Part shown: positions 52,377 through 61,652 of the stretch, piece after piece
How the letters are laid out: the number at the start of each line of letters is the position of its first letter
Position numbering within the stretch: the stretch's first letter is position 1
Source of the DNA: an uncultured Arachnia sp.
GTDB lineage: Bacteria > Actinomycetota > Actinomycetes > Propionibacteriales > Propionibacteriaceae
Direction: 5' to 3'
Assembly (NCBI GenBank): GCA_947493995.1
Contig: CANLTJ010000006.1
Coordinates: forward strand, 1-64,000
Length of the DNA: 64,000 nucleotides
Translations under genes and position numbers: made by a program
The notes under the pieces: generated by a model
Told to the model about the DNA's origin: nothing
Databases searched by the model: none
What the model saw: the letters and a program-made list of their open reading frames with translations, nothing else

Positions 52377-53521
52377 CGCAGACCGCCCGGACGAGTCATG
52401 GCGAGGTCGATGAGCGTCGCGACGAGGTCGGGGTAGGTCATCCCGTCGTACTGCATCAGCTTGGGGAACATCGAGATCTCGGTGAAACCGGGCATGGTGT
52501 TGATCTCGTTCAACCAGACCTCACCATCGCGGGTCGCGAAGACGTCCACGCGAGCCAGGCCTTCGGCCCCCACAGCATGGAAGGCCTGCTTGGCGACCGT
52601 TTGAATCCTGGCGGAGAGCTGATCGGGGATGGTGGCGGCGATGTCCAGCGCAGCCTGGTCGTCGGCGATGTACTTGGCCTCGAAATCGTAGAATCCGTCC
52701 TTGGCCAGAACCCGGATCTCGCCGATGGTGGACGCATCGCACCGCCCCGGCGCCTCGGGATTGGCCAGCACGGCGCACTCGAGTTCGCGCGCATCCACGA
52801 AACCTTGTTCGATGATGACTTTGGGATCGTGCTTCTGGGCCTCGGCCACGGCGGCCTCCAGACCCGAGATGTCGGTGACCCGTGTGATTCCGAGAGAAGA
52901 CCCTCCCCGGCACGGTTTGACGAACACGGGGAATGCCAGTTCCGATACTTCGCCGAGGACGGCTTCCCGCTCGTCCTGCCAGCGCTGGGGGGTGGCCACC
53001 ACGTAGGGCCAGACAGGAAGACCGGCCGACTCGAACGCCACCTTCATGTGGTGCTTGTCCATGCCGATCGCGCTCGCCGCCACGCCGGATCCCACGTAGC
53101 GGATCCCCATCATCTCGAACAGTCCCTGGATGGTGCCGTCCTCCCCGTAGGGACCGTGGAGCAGCGCGAAGGCCACGTCGACGCCGTGGACGTCAACCAG
53201 GGATTCGCCGTCGCGGGATGCCACCTCGCATCCGGAGGCACCGAGCATCCAGACAGCGTCGTGATCACCCTCAGCAACCTCTGGCACCTGGCCATCCACC
53301 ACGCTGTAATTCGCCACGACCTCCAGTGGAACCTGGGTCCAACGACCGCTGCGGGTGATCCCCACCGCGACAACATCGAAGCGGGAGGAGTCCATGGCCT
53401 GCAGAACGCTCGCGGCCGTCAGGCAGGAGACGCCGTGCTCCGGGGACTGGCCGCCGAAGATGAGAGCGACCCTGGTTCGGCCTTCATGTGCGTCCCGTGG
53501 GCGCGACGTCGATTCTGTCAC
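52373..53521 (-). CDS. ddl: D-alanine--D-alanine ligase
   Basis: ATP-grasp ligase for the peptidoglycan dipeptide, 382 residues. LIFGGQSPEHGVSCLTAASV is the N-terminal motif; LLHGPYGEDGTIQGLFEMMG follows. KPCRGGSSLGITRV is the ATP-grasp loop. In the omega loop the segment is FYDFEAKY, keeping the terminal Tyr linked to D-Ala over D-Lac specificity. NEINTMPGFTEISMFP ends the active site. GTG start with GAGGGGAAAA upstream. Confidence 0.94.
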   Translation of the reverse strand: MTESTSRPRDAHEGRTRVALIFGGQSPEHGVSCLTAASVLQAMDSSRFDVVAVGITRSGRWTQVPLEVVANYSVVDGQVPEVAEGDHDAVWMLGASGCEVASRDGESLVDVHGVDVAFALLHGPYGEDGTIQGLFEMMGIRYVGSGVAASAIGMDKHHMKVAFESAGLPVWPYVVATPQRWQDEREAVLGEVSELAFPVFVKPCRGGSSLGITRVTDISGLEAAVAEAQKHDPKVIIEQGFVDARELECAVLANPEAPGRCDASTIGEIRVLAKDGFYDFEAKYIADDQAALDIAATIPDQLSARIQTVAKQAFHAVGAEGLARVDVFATRDGEVWLNEINTMPGFTEISMFPKLMQYDGMTYPDLVATLIDLAMTRPGGLR

Positions 53522-53581
53522 TGCGTGTTTTCCCCTCGCGATTGTGGGTGACTCGCGTCAGCCTACTGCGCTCAGCGGTGA

Positions 53582-54379
53582 TCAACGCTTGGGCACAACT
53601 CGCCTGCCGACGCGCACGTCCCATCGGCCTTCCGGTGCAGTGTCCTCGCGCAGTTGCTCGACGAGCGCGACGATCGCGTCCATGATGGCTGACGTCGCCA
53701 GATCCAGCGTCTCGGGGCCCGGGTCCTGGCCCTCGGCGCGGAACCGGTCGAGGTCGACGGGATCACCCCCGAGCACGTGGACCGGTCGACGACGCAGGCT
53801 GAAAAGCTTGCTCCACGTGATCTTCGGTCCCCCGAGCACCTTCTCAGCCCCGATCTGTCCGACCGGGACGACCGGCACGCCAGTGGACAGGGCCAGCTGT
53901 GCCGCCCCCCGGCGCGCGGACATGGGCCAGCCGTCGGGATCCTTCGTGATGGTTCCCTCCGGATAGACGGCCACCATTTTCCCCTCCTCCAACGCCTTTC
54001 GAGCATGGATGAGCGACTGTTTGGCGTCGGTGGTGTTGCGGAGGACGGGTATCTGCCCACACTGCCGGGCCACCCATCCGAGGACAGGGGTGTTGAAGAT
54101 CTCGGACTTTCCGAGGAAGTGGGGCCACCGACCGGACCAGATGAGGAACTCACCGAGCACCAACACGTCGTAGTTGCTGATGTGGTTGGCCACCAGCAGC
54201 ACGCCGCCGTCCTGCGGGATGACATCCCGGCGCGACCAGTGGCGCTTGGTCAGCAACGGAGCGAACACGCGTACGACATGCACCAACAGGCGGTACACCC
54301 ACGGAGCGGGTTCGTCATTGACCTTCCGCAGCGGACGTCGCCACGGCTTCTCCGCCCCGGTACTGCTGATCTGATGCAT
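53582..54379 (-). CDS. plsC: 1-acyl-sn-glycerol-3-phosphate acyltransferase
   Basis: PlsC-family acyltransferase, 265 residues. Block I H-x4-D is NHISNYDVLVL, block III is VAVYPEGTITKDPDGWPM. PVVPVGQIGAEKVLGG is block IV. The ATG at 54379 is chosen because earlier residues in the same frame are unlike the family. It lies 60 bp ahead of ddl; gpsA, often found between them in actinobacteria, is not there. Confidence 0.9.
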   Translation of the reverse strand: MHQISSTGAEKPWRRPLRKVNDEPAPWVYRLLVHVVRVFAPLLTKRHWSRRDVIPQDGGVLLVANHISNYDVLVLGEFLIWSGRWPHFLGKSEIFNTPVLGWVARQCGQIPVLRNTTDAKQSLIHARKALEEGKMVAVYPEGTITKDPDGWPMSARRGAAQLALSTGVPVVPVGQIGAEKVLGGPKITWSKLFSLRRRPVHVLGGDPVDLDRFRAEGQDPGPETLDLATSAIMDAIVALVEQLREDTAPEGRWDVRVGRRVVPKR

Positions 54380-54528
54380 GGGGTAAGCGTAAAGGGTTGC
54401 AGCTGGGAGGCTGCCCCGCAGTTCGCTACCGGGCGTCGACGCACTGCCATGCCGCTTCTGAGGTGGAGGTGGTCCCGATGGCCGAACACGCCACCTCGAC
54501 CGCTGGTGGCAGGCTGCACCATCGCATC

Positions 54529-55083
54529 TCAGCGATTCTCGCACTCACGGTGTGCCGCATCGACCGCCGTCGTCAATGCCTCTGTGTCCACCTGGCTCAG
54601 GGCAGCCAAGAGTTGCCGTCCCAGCTCATAGAACTGATCTTCTTCCCCGTCCGCGGGTAGGTAACCACCGAAGAGAGTGGAGGCTGCGGAGACGTTATTC
54701 CACGCTTCATCTTCAAACAGGTCTCCCCAATCCTCCGGGGCGGCGTGGTCCTGCTGCACATTCTCGATCAAGCTGCACCCATAGGAGACCCGCCCAGACA
54801 CTGATATATCGTGTGACACTCGTCCCACCAGGTATCCGCCAATTCCTCCGGCCACCAGGGCAAGCGCCACGAGAGCAGCGGCTATTGACAAGACCGACTT
54901 CCGTCGCTCCCGATCCGCTGGCCTGGCATCCGGTCGACTACCTGTCAAAGGATCGCCCACACTTTGAGGATCGATCCCGTCGCCGGGTTGTGCCCCCGAA
55001 TAGGGCTGCGGTTCACCGATGAAGACTTCCGGCTCATTCTCCGCTCCGAATGAGCCCGGGGACTGGTCGCGCGGATCGGACAC
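54529..55083 (-). CDS. membrane-anchored protein of unknown function
   Basis: A 184-residue protein with a Pro/Asp-rich cytoplasmic head (about 60 residues), one membrane helix (residues 64-86, SVLSIAAALVALALVAGGIG) and a roughly 95-residue external domain. Two Cys (YGCSLIENV and HRECENR) could form a disulfide. A GTG at 55083 with AGAAGGAGG upstream is used; the long upstream frame is a shadow of the next gene. I do not recognise the family. The DEAW/ASTLFGGYLP pattern suggests a small helical exported domain. Confidence 0.75.
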   Translation of the reverse strand: MSDPRDQSPGSFGAENEPEVFIGEPQPYSGAQPGDGIDPQSVGDPLTGSRPDARPADRERRKSVLSIAAALVALALVAGGIGGYLVGRVSHDISVSGRVSYGCSLIENVQQDHAAPEDWGDLFEDEAWNNVSAASTLFGGYLPADGEEDQFYELGRQLLAALSQVDTEALTTAVDAAHRECENR

Positions 55084-55162
55084 CCTGAAGCGCCTCCTTC
55101 TGTCGGATCTGATGTGTACGGTAACCCGACCATGGCTTGACGCGGCCCCTTGGGGCAGTCGA

Positions 55163-56392
55163 TCAGCCGGACAGGGCTTGGGGCGAGATGGCGATGATCC
55201 GGTCGTCGCCCTCGCGTGGTGAACCCCTGCCGTCGGTGTTGTTGGTGACCACCCACAGATGACCGTCCGGCGACACGGTGGCATCGCGGAGTCGCCCGAA
55301 CTCACCTTCCCAGTGCGTCGTGGAGGTCGACGGATCGGACACCGGGACGCTCCGCAGGTTCGCGCCGCGCAGGTTGGCGATCCACAGTGCCCCGTCGAGG
55401 TAGGCCATGCCACTGGGACTTGCCTCCGCGGGTGACCACTGCTGGACCGGGTCGGCGAAGTCGGCGTTGTTGGCTCGCCCCTCCACCGCTGGCCAGCCAT
55501 AGTTGCTCCCGGCCTCGATGATGTTCAGCTCATCCCAGGTGTCCTGTCCGAACTCGGTGGCGAACAGTGTGCCGTCCTCGGTCCACGCCACACCCTGGAC
55601 GTTGCGGTGTCCCAGGCTCCACACGAGAGATCCGTCGAAGGGGTTGTCCGCCGGTACGTCACCGTCGGGGGTCATGCGGAGAATCTTGCCGTTCAGGCTG
55701 CTGAGATCCTGGGAGTTTGCTGGTACGCCTGCGTCCCCTGTGGTGACGTACAACATGCCGTCGGGCCCGAAGGCGATACGACCGCCGTTGTGGGTGGCGG
55801 ATTTGTCGATGCCCTCCACAATGATGGTTGGTTCACCGAGTGTGAGCGAGCCGGCTTCCCCGGAGACGTCGAACCTCGCGACCCGATTGTCATCGCGCGC
55901 CGTGTAGTAGGCGAAAAGCCTGTCCTGATCATCGGCAGCGAGACCGAGGAGACCACCCTCACCCCGTGATGCCGATGCCTCGATGACGGCTACTTCGCGG
56001 GCGCTTCCGTCGTCAGCCAGCTCAAGGATTCTGCCCGAGTCCCGCTCGCTCACCAACGGGACTCCTTGACGGAATGTGACCGACCACGGTGCACCGAACT
56101 GTGTGGCCACGTCCTGGGGGGATGAGATCAGGACGGGTGTGGGGCTTGGGCTCTCGCTCGGGGTAGGGCTCTCAGCAGGGCTGGCTTCCGTCGCAGTGAG
56201 GGTGGGCGACGAGGCTGCCGTGGCAGAAGTTCCCGTGCTCACAGACGCTGGAGCCGTGGCCTCTGGCGATGCCGTGGATACAGAAGGCGCAGGGTCGGCA
56301 GTTGTGCAGGCTGTCAGGGCCAGCGCAGCGCCACACCCAAGGCCTACCACGACTCGATGAGCGGGGCTCACTGACCACATTGCCTTCGTCAT
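55163..56392 (-). CDS. PQQ-type sorbosone/glucose dehydrogenase-like lipoprotein
   Basis: A 409-residue exported beta-propeller of the GSDH (soluble glucose/sorbosone dehydrogenase) family. The signal peptide ends in a lipobox LALTAC (Cys 28), followed by a long Ser/Thr/Pro linker (to about 90). The propeller motifs include GEGGLLGLAADDQDRLFAYY, HNGGRIAFGPDGMLYVTTGD and WSLGHRNVQGVAWTEDGTLF, the latter two carrying the His and Arg that line the PQQ pocket. The ATG at 56392 is set by the signal peptide. Whether it binds PQQ or acts on a sugar is not known. Confidence 0.87.
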   Translation of the reverse strand: MTKAMWSVSPAHRVVVGLGCGAALALTACTTADPAPSVSTASPEATAPASVSTGTSATAASSPTLTATEASPAESPTPSESPSPTPVLISSPQDVATQFGAPWSVTFRQGVPLVSERDSGRILELADDGSAREVAVIEASASRGEGGLLGLAADDQDRLFAYYTARDDNRVARFDVSGEAGSLTLGEPTIIVEGIDKSATHNGGRIAFGPDGMLYVTTGDAGVPANSQDLSSLNGKILRMTPDGDVPADNPFDGSLVWSLGHRNVQGVAWTEDGTLFATEFGQDTWDELNIIEAGSNYGWPAVEGRANNADFADPVQQWSPAEASPSGMAYLDGALWIANLRGANLRSVPVSDPSTSTTHWEGEFGRLRDATVSPDGHLWVVTNNTDGRGSPREGDDRIIAISPQALSG

Positions 56393-56528
56393 GGGTTCCA
56401 AGTGTATGGGGGCGGTTGTAACGATTCGGCCACAGGGTCTTGTCCTGCTTGGACATTCGTCGCACAATTCATCTACGGCAGTGGCGTTCACGTACATGTG
56501 CACCGGCAACGATCGGCAGGTGGAGTTC

Positions 56529-57218
56529 ATGGCAACACATGCAGGACAGTACGACATTCTTCCCCTTCTGGAACGCGGCAAACACCGCAACCCACGCAAG
56601 GGCGCATGTTTCATGGAGCTTGCCTCCTATCTCGCTGGCGAGCGGTGGAGTGACAGCCCGCAGTGCACCCACCCGCTGCTGGCGCACGTGGCACGCATGG
56701 TGAATGACTTCACCGACGACGAATCCCGTCCGCGTCTGGCGATCCTCATCCCGTCCGTCATCGGACTGCAGAGCCAGGATCCGCGATGGGACCACGAACT
56801 GACCCTGCTCGCCGCCGCGCACGCCCTTCCCGTGGCGGCCGAGCCGAACCAACGGTCCCTCGCTGTGGGAATGCTCGCGTGTGAGCGTCTCTACGCCGCC
56901 CTCGAAGGCCGGCCACCGGGGTCACTCACCGAGCGCACTCGAAGTTCTTTCCGCGAGGTTCCCATGGCAGAGAAATGGGCTCGGGTATTCATGACCTCGG
57001 CCCGCAGCCCCGGCAGCCAGACCCCCGGCCCCACGGTCATCGAGGTTGCTGTTCGGTCCATCGCGTTCGCCTGCGTTCCCGATCCCGCCGATCGGTTGCA
57101 TGCACTTCTGACCGAGAGCATTGACCTCTGTCGTGCTCTCTCCGGGCTTCACGACGACAGGATGGACGAATTGTCGCCGGACACATGGCGTCGGGTGTGC
57201 AGGCCAGCCAGGGTGTGA
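56529..57218 (+). CDS. conserved-looking protein of unknown function
   Basis: A 229-residue cytoplasmic protein I do not assign to a named family. The opening ILPLLERGKHRNPRKGACFM and the next ELASYLAGERWSDSPQCTHP with a Cys pair look conserved. VNDFTDDESRPRLAILIPSV follows. The ATG at 56529 has AGGTGGAG upstream; an in-frame ATG at 56391 is too far and lacks one. It is divergent from the GSDH lipoprotein gene (136 bp between starts). The Cys/His residues could bind metal. Confidence 0.7.
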   Translation: MATHAGQYDILPLLERGKHRNPRKGACFMELASYLAGERWSDSPQCTHPLLAHVARMVNDFTDDESRPRLAILIPSVIGLQSQDPRWDHELTLLAAAHALPVAAEPNQRSLAVGMLACERLYAALEGRPPGSLTERTRSSFREVPMAEKWARVFMTSARSPGSQTPGPTVIEVAVRSIAFACVPDPADRLHALLTESIDLCRALSGLHDDRMDELSPDTWRRVCRPARV

Positions 57219-57264
57219 GACCGGCACAGCGTGAAAGCGGCAGCTGGTAAAAACCGGGACGCGG

Positions 57265-58122
57265 TCAGCGCCCCGCCGTCGCCGCCGCTTCCTCGGCCTC
57301 CATGGCCGCGACGAACTCGTTCTTGCTTGCTTGCCAGGCGTCCTCGGTGAAGTCAGTGCGCCAGTAGCCGGAGATCGAGACGCGGCTCTTGTCGAAACCG
57401 CGCTCAACGAAGAGGTAGCGACGAAGGTCCTTCACCATGTGGGCATTGCCATGGACGAAGGCCTGCAGCCTGCCTTCTGGGAAGGGAGCATCGCGCACCG
57501 CCTGGGCCAGTCCGACTCCATGGGAGAGACCATCGCGGTGGATCCAGTGGACAACCGTCTGCTCACTGACAGGAAGCTCGACGCGGTGCGCCTCATCCTC
57601 CACCTCCACGAACACCTGAGCGGCCACTCCCTGCGGCAGCGCCTCCAACGTGGCCGCGATGGCTGGCAGTGCCGCCTCGTCCCCCGCCAGGAGCAGCACA
57701 TCGGCGGACGGATCCGGGACAAACTTCCCGCCGGGACCGCGAAAGCCGATCCGGCCCCCCGCAGTAGCGTTCGCCGCCCAGGGCCCGGCCAGGCCGTCGT
57801 CGCCATGGACGACGAAGTCCACAGCCATGATATTGTTCGCCCGGTCGAAGGACCGCACCGTGTAAGTACGCGTCACCGGCCTCAATCCGGAAGGCAGGCT
57901 CCGGCGCAGTTCGGCCGGATCGAACGGCCAGCTGTAATCGGCCCCTGCGGGAGGGAAGAGGAATTTGATGTAGTGGTCAGTGCAGTTCAGCTCCGGAATG
58001 CTGCGCAGGTCCTCTCCTGTGAACAGGAGCCGCACGAGCCCGGGCGACAGCCATTCAGTCCCCACCACCTCGGCCTCGCGGACCACCTTCTTGTCATTCT
58101 TCGCACGCTCATCGACATCCAC
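57265..58122 (-). CDS. siderophore-interacting protein, FAD-dependent ferric reductase type
   Basis: A 285-residue SIP-family reductase that releases iron from siderophores in the cytoplasm. The FAD-binding motif is RTYTVRSFD in the N-terminal FAD_binding_9 region. The later GDEAALPAIAATLEALPQGV is the SIP NAD(P)-binding side. GYWRTDFTEDAWQASKNEFV closes it. The start is a GTG at 58122 (no ATG fits the frame early enough). A DtxR-like box lies 7 bp upstream, so iron repression is likely. Confidence 0.9.
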   Translation of the reverse strand: MDVDERAKNDKKVVREAEVVGTEWLSPGLVRLLFTGEDLRSIPELNCTDHYIKFLFPPAGADYSWPFDPAELRRSLPSGLRPVTRTYTVRSFDRANNIMAVDFVVHGDDGLAGPWAANATAGGRIGFRGPGGKFVPDPSADVLLLAGDEAALPAIAATLEALPQGVAAQVFVEVEDEAHRVELPVSEQTVVHWIHRDGLSHGVGLAQAVRDAPFPEGRLQAFVHGNAHMVKDLRRYLFVERGFDKSRVSISGYWRTDFTEDAWQASKNEFVAAMEAEEAAATAGR

Positions 58123-58129
58123 GACGGCA

Positions 58130-58144
58130 AGGGTAGCCTTACCT
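58130..58144 (-). promoter_or_regulatory. candidate DtxR/IdeR iron box
   Basis: On the - strand the sequence is AGGTAAGGCTACCCT, 13 of 15 positions matching AGGTTAGSCTAACCT. It lies 8-22 bp before the GTG of the siderophore-interacting protein, a common place for an iron-responsive operator overlapping the transcription start. Confidence 0.6.
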
Positions 58145-58239
58145 CGAATCCGGGCCGCACGCTACTGCCCACCGACGAGACGCGATGCCGTGAAGGATGC
58201 CTGATCCTGACCTGCGCGGAGCGCATCCATCTTCCGACG

Positions 58240-58275
58240 AAAAAACCCCGCCCGCCGTGTTGGCCAAGCAGGGGG
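58240..58275 (-). terminator. possible terminator after tRNA-Ala
   Basis: On the - strand a GC-rich hairpin (CCCCC arm near 58271-58275 with a GGGG arm near 58246-58249) ends in a run of six T (58240-58245). It lies 14 bp beyond the tRNA 3' end. The stem is imperfect. Confidence 0.5.
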
Positions 58276-58288
58276 TATGTGTTGTTTG

Positions 58289-58361
58289 TGGAGCTAAGGA
58301 GATTCGAACTCCTGACCTCTTCCATGCCATGGAAGCGCGCTACCAACTGCGCCATAGCCCC
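58289..58361 (-). tRNA. tRNA-Ala(GGC)
   Basis: A 73-nt cloverleaf on the - strand. The acceptor stem is GGGGCTA (58361-58355) paired with TAGCTCC, with discriminator A at 58289. The anticodon stem is CTTCC/GGAAG and the loop ATGGCAT gives anticodon GGC, reading alanine codon GCC. The T loop contains GTTCGAATC. The CCA end is not encoded (genome has ACA). Confidence 0.96.
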
Positions 58362-58408
58362 GCCGTCGCCGCAGCGACCCCGCAATGTTAGCGCACGTGG
58401 CGCCGTCA

Positions 58409-59026
58409 TTACCAATCGCGCAACTGGGTATCCACGTTGTGCGCGACGAGCCACGTGGCACGCTCGGAGAAGGCCACTTCGGACCAGTGCGCGTTGCCGA
58501 GTGCTCCGATGATCCGAGCCCCGGCGGGTAGGCCCAAGATGCTCTGCAGCATCTTTGAGAACAGGAATCCGTGCCCCACGACCAGCACTTCCTGGCCCTT
58601 GTGCCGCCGAAGGATTCGGTCGATCGCTGGCATCGCTCGTTGCAGCATTTCCGCCTCGGTCTCACCTTCAGTGGAACGACGGAAATCGCGACCTTCGGTG
58701 TACCACGTCGCGTACTGCGGAAACTCTGACTCCACCTGCATACGCGTCTTGCCACTCCACGAACCGACGTTGATCTCCTGCAAGCGTTTGTCCGGCTGTA
58801 CCTCCAGTCCGAGCACATCGGCCACGGCGCGAGCCGTTACGGCAGCTCGCTGCAGGTCAGAGGTGTACACCGCCGAGAACTCACGGTTGCTGAGTGCATG
58901 AGCGGCTGACTGGGCCTGCTTCAACCCCACTCGATCCAGCTCCACGTCCGCCTGGCCCTGCAGGCGCCGCGTGTCATTCCATGCGGTGCGTCCGTGCCGG
59001 AGGAACACCAGCTTGGTGATGCTCAC
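58409..59026 (-). CDS. histidine phosphatase (phosphoglycerate mutase-like)
   Basis: A 205-residue histidine phosphatase. The phosphohistidine motif is LVFLRHGRTAWND, and the second catalytic His is in VLVVGHGFLFSKM. YTSDLQRAAVTARAVADVLG and EINVGSWSGKT complete the family. A GTG start overlaps the rsfS stop (GTGA). Such genes following rsfS and nadD are common in actinobacteria; the substrate may be a sugar phosphate such as glucosyl-3-phosphoglycerate. It is not assumed to be glycolytic. Confidence 0.87.
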   Translation of the reverse strand: MSITKLVFLRHGRTAWNDTRRLQGQADVELDRVGLKQAQSAAHALSNREFSAVYTSDLQRAAVTARAVADVLGLEVQPDKRLQEINVGSWSGKTRMQVESEFPQYATWYTEGRDFRRSTEGETEAEMLQRAMPAIDRILRRHKGQEVLVVGHGFLFSKMLQSILGLPAGARIIGALGNAHWSEVAFSERATWLVAHNVDTQLRDW

Positions 59027-59415
59027 GATGCGTCTTCGTCGACGTCCGGTTGTGGGAACGCAACGTCGAGCGAGATCTCCGGGCAGTCCTTCCACAGGCG
59101 CTCCAGGTTGTACAGCGAGCGCTCCTCGGTGTGCTGCACGTGCACGACGAAATCGATATAGTCCAGCAGCACCCAGCGGTTCTCACGGTCGCCCTCACGA
59201 CGGGCGACTTTTCGCCCCACCTTGTGCAGAGCTTCCTCAACGGCGTCGACGATGGCGGACACCTGCCGCTCGTTCTTGCCGGTGGCCACCAAGAAGATGT
59301 CGGTGATGGTCAGCTGCTCGCTGACGTCGAAGGCGACGATGCTGGTGCCCAGCTTGTTCGCGGCCGCCTGGGCTGCAACTTTCACGGAGCCAATGGCGTC
59401 TTCAGTGGCTGTCAA
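59023..59415 (-). CDS. rsfS: ribosomal silencing factor RsfS
   Basis: RsfS (DUF143), 130 residues, blocks subunit joining by binding L14. Motifs are [21 protein letters not shown], then [20 protein letters not shown] and FYN-like [12 protein letters not shown] start at 59415 with AGGAG 8 bp upstream overlaps the nadD end; GTG at 59382 is an alternative. It is in the nadD-rsfS-phosphatase operon. Confidence 0.9.
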   Translation of the reverse strand: MTATEDAIGSVKVAAQAAANKLGTSIVAFDVSEQLTITDIFLVATGKNERQVSAIVDAVEEALHKVGRKVARREGDRENRWVLLDYIDFVVHVQHTEERSLYNLERLWKDCPEISLDVAFPQPDVDEDAS

Positions 59416-60073
59416 CTTGCGACTCCTGCATGTGAGGGTTGGGGTACAGGCCACGTTTGGCGATGTACTGCACGATGCCGTCCGGCACCAGGTACCAGAT
59501 CGGCTCATTCGCCTGCACGCGTCCACGACAGTCAGTCGACGAGATTGCGAGCGCCGGGATTTCCAGCAGGGTCACACGATCTGCCGGGAGATGCTTGAGG
59601 TCGTCGACCGTGGTCGGGACCCCTGGCCGGGTGACCCCGACGAAGTGGGCAAGGTCGAAGAGTTCATCTGCGCCGTACCACGTAAGTATCTGACGGACAG
59701 CGTCGGCTCCCGTGATGAAGAACAGGTCCACCTCCGGCCCACGCTCCGCCTGCAGATCCTTCAGGGTGTCGACGGTGTAGGTGTCGCCCCCGCGATCGAT
59801 GTCGACGCGCGAGACGGAGAATCGTGGGTTGGACGCGGTGGCGATCACGGTCATGAGATACCGGTCCTCGGGCATGGAGACCTCGCGGTCCCGCTTCTGC
59901 CAGGGCTGCCCCGTGGGGACGAACACCACTTCATCCAGATCGAACTGGGCAGCGACCTCGCTACCCGCTACGAGGTGCCCGTGGTGGATGGGGTCGAAGG
60001 TTCCGCCCATGACGCCGAGGCGGTACCTGCGACCGTTCGTGGTGCGGGCGATACCCAGTTCGGTACTGCTCAC
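59402..60073 (-). CDS. nadD: nicotinate-nucleotide adenylyltransferase
   Basis: NadD, 223 residues, adenylates NaMN. The nucleotidyltransferase HxGH is in [14 protein letters not shown], and the C-terminal ISST motif is [24 protein letters not shown] [17 protein letters not shown] is also conserved. A GTG start at 60073 overlaps the stop of a 49-codon ORF by GTGA. The final codons overlap rsfS. Confidence 0.94.
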   Translation of the reverse strand: MSSTELGIARTTNGRRYRLGVMGGTFDPIHHGHLVAGSEVAAQFDLDEVVFVPTGQPWQKRDREVSMPEDRYLMTVIATASNPRFSVSRVDIDRGGDTYTVDTLKDLQAERGPEVDLFFITGADAVRQILTWYGADELFDLAHFVGVTRPGVPTTVDDLKHLPADRVTLLEIPALAISSTDCRGRVQANEPIWYLVPDGIVQYIAKRGLYPNPHMQESQVDSH

Positions 60074-60219
60074 TTGCTGTTCGGCCTACCCGATCCCATG
60101 CCGACCACCCAGGCCAGAGCCGCCATGAATCCGGCGAAGGCGAGGATGCCGGCAACGACGGTGGGAACAGCTGGCTCGGCCGCCGCGGACTCCAGAAGCG
60201 TGATGATCATGCGTCGCAT
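60070..60219 (-). CDS. 49-residue single-helix membrane protein
   Basis: A short ORF begins [19 protein letters not shown] and has one hydrophobic helix (about residues 20-42, [19 protein letters not shown]) with a basic, polar end. Its stop overlaps the nadD start by GTGA, so it may be translated with nadD. ATG at 60219 or 60210 could start it. I do not recognise a family; its function could include membrane tethering or none. Confidence 0.55.
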   Translation of the reverse strand: MRRMIITLLESAAAEPAVPTVVAGILAFAGFMAALAWVVGMGSGRPNSK

Positions 60220-60249
60220 CGTAGCGTGCGGGCGGGCACGGACCCGCAC

Positions 60250-61500
60250 TCACGCACGAATCTGTCCCTGTCCTTCGATGATGTACTTCGACGACGTCAT
60301 CTCCGCCAGACCCATGGGGCCACGGGCGTGGAGCTTCTGGGTGGAGATTCCGATCTCGGCCCCGAAGCCGAACTCCCCTCCGTCGACGAAGCGGCTGGAG
60401 GCGTTCACCAGCACAGCGGCGGCATCAACTTGCGCCGTGAATCGCTGGGCCGCGGCGCGATCCCGGGTCACGATGGTCTCGGAGTGACCGGTGCTGTACT
60501 GACGAATGTGCTCCAGCGCATCCTCCAGAGAATCCACCTGTTTGGCGGCCAGATCGAGGGAGAGATACTCGGCGTCGTACTCCCCCGGCTGGGCAGGGAC
60601 CACGATGTCGCCCCACTTCTCGGTGGCTGCATCGCCATGCACCTGCACTCCTGCCTTCGTGAGTGCAGGAAGGGCCTTCAGCCAGAAATCGGCCGCGACG
60701 TCGCGATGCACAAGCACCGTCTCCAGAGCATTGCAGACGCTGCACCGTTGGGCTTTGGCGTTCACCATGATGCTCACGGCCATGTCCACATCGGCGCTGG
60801 CGTCGACGAAGAGGTGGCAGTTACCGGTGCCGGTCTCAATAACCGGAACCTTGGAGCCTTCAACCACTGCTTTGATGAGACCCGCCCCACCGCGAGGGAT
60901 CAGGACGTCCACCATGCCGCGGGCAGCCATCATCTCGGCGGTCACTTCCCGTCCACCTTCGACCAGGTTGACCGCATTGGGGTCCAGATCCACCGATTCC
61001 AGGCCACCGCGCAGAGCCGCGACGGTGGCCCGATTGGTGTTGACGGCCGAGCTGGATCCCCGCAGCAGAGCTGCATTGCTGGACTTCAGGCAAATCCCCG
61101 CGGCGTCCGCGGTGACGTTGGGTCGGGCTTCGTAGATGATGCCTACAACCCCGAACGGCACACGGGTCTGTGTGACGCTCACCCCGTTGGGCAGCTTCCA
61201 TCCCCGGACGACGTCGCCCACCGGATCGGCCAGCAGGGCAAGGTCGCGCAGCCCGGAGACCATGCCCGCCAGACGGGACGAGTCCAGCCTCAGCCGGTCA
61301 ATGATGGCGTCGCTGGTTCCGGCCTCCCTGGCGGAATCGACGTCCACGACGTTGGCGGACAGCACCTCCGATTCTGCTGCGGTCAGTGCGTCGGCCATCG
61401 CTGCCAGGGCCCGATCCTTCTGCGCCCGCGTGAGGGTGAGGAGGTCCCGACTTGCCTGTCGTGCGGCTTTGGCTTGGCTGTGGAACGTCATGGCCAGCAT
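60250..61500 (-). CDS. proA: gamma-glutamyl phosphate reductase
   Basis: Proline biosynthesis enzyme, 416 residues, reducing glutamyl 5-phosphate. The active-site Cys is in NAKAQRCSVCNALE. VGIIYEARPNVTADAAG and GMVDVLIPRGGAGLIKAVVE are ProA signatures. ATG at 61500 or 61491 is possible; neither has a strong ribosome site. proB is not next to it. The 49-residue gene lies downstream. Confidence 0.94.
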   Translation of the reverse strand: MLAMTFHSQAKAARQASRDLLTLTRAQKDRALAAMADALTAAESEVLSANVVDVDSAREAGTSDAIIDRLRLDSSRLAGMVSGLRDLALLADPVGDVVRGWKLPNGVSVTQTRVPFGVVGIIYEARPNVTADAAGICLKSSNAALLRGSSSAVNTNRATVAALRGGLESVDLDPNAVNLVEGGREVTAEMMAARGMVDVLIPRGGAGLIKAVVEGSKVPVIETGTGNCHLFVDASADVDMAVSIMVNAKAQRCSVCNALETVLVHRDVAADFWLKALPALTKAGVQVHGDAATEKWGDIVVPAQPGEYDAEYLSLDLAAKQVDSLEDALEHIRQYSTGHSETIVTRDRAAAQRFTAQVDAAAVLVNASSRFVDGGEFGFGAEIGISTQKLHARGPMGLAEMTSSKYIIEGQGQIRA

Positions 61501-61652
61501 TCTAGGTCAGTCGGTCTGTCCGAACTTTCCGTCGTGGGGCCTCTCGTGATCGGTGGTGGCTCTCTCGAGAGTTCTGGCGGAGGCACCCGCCGTTCGAGAA
61601 GCGCAGTGGTAAGGGGTGAGACACGGCTCGACTGCCCCACGTCGGATGGCCG

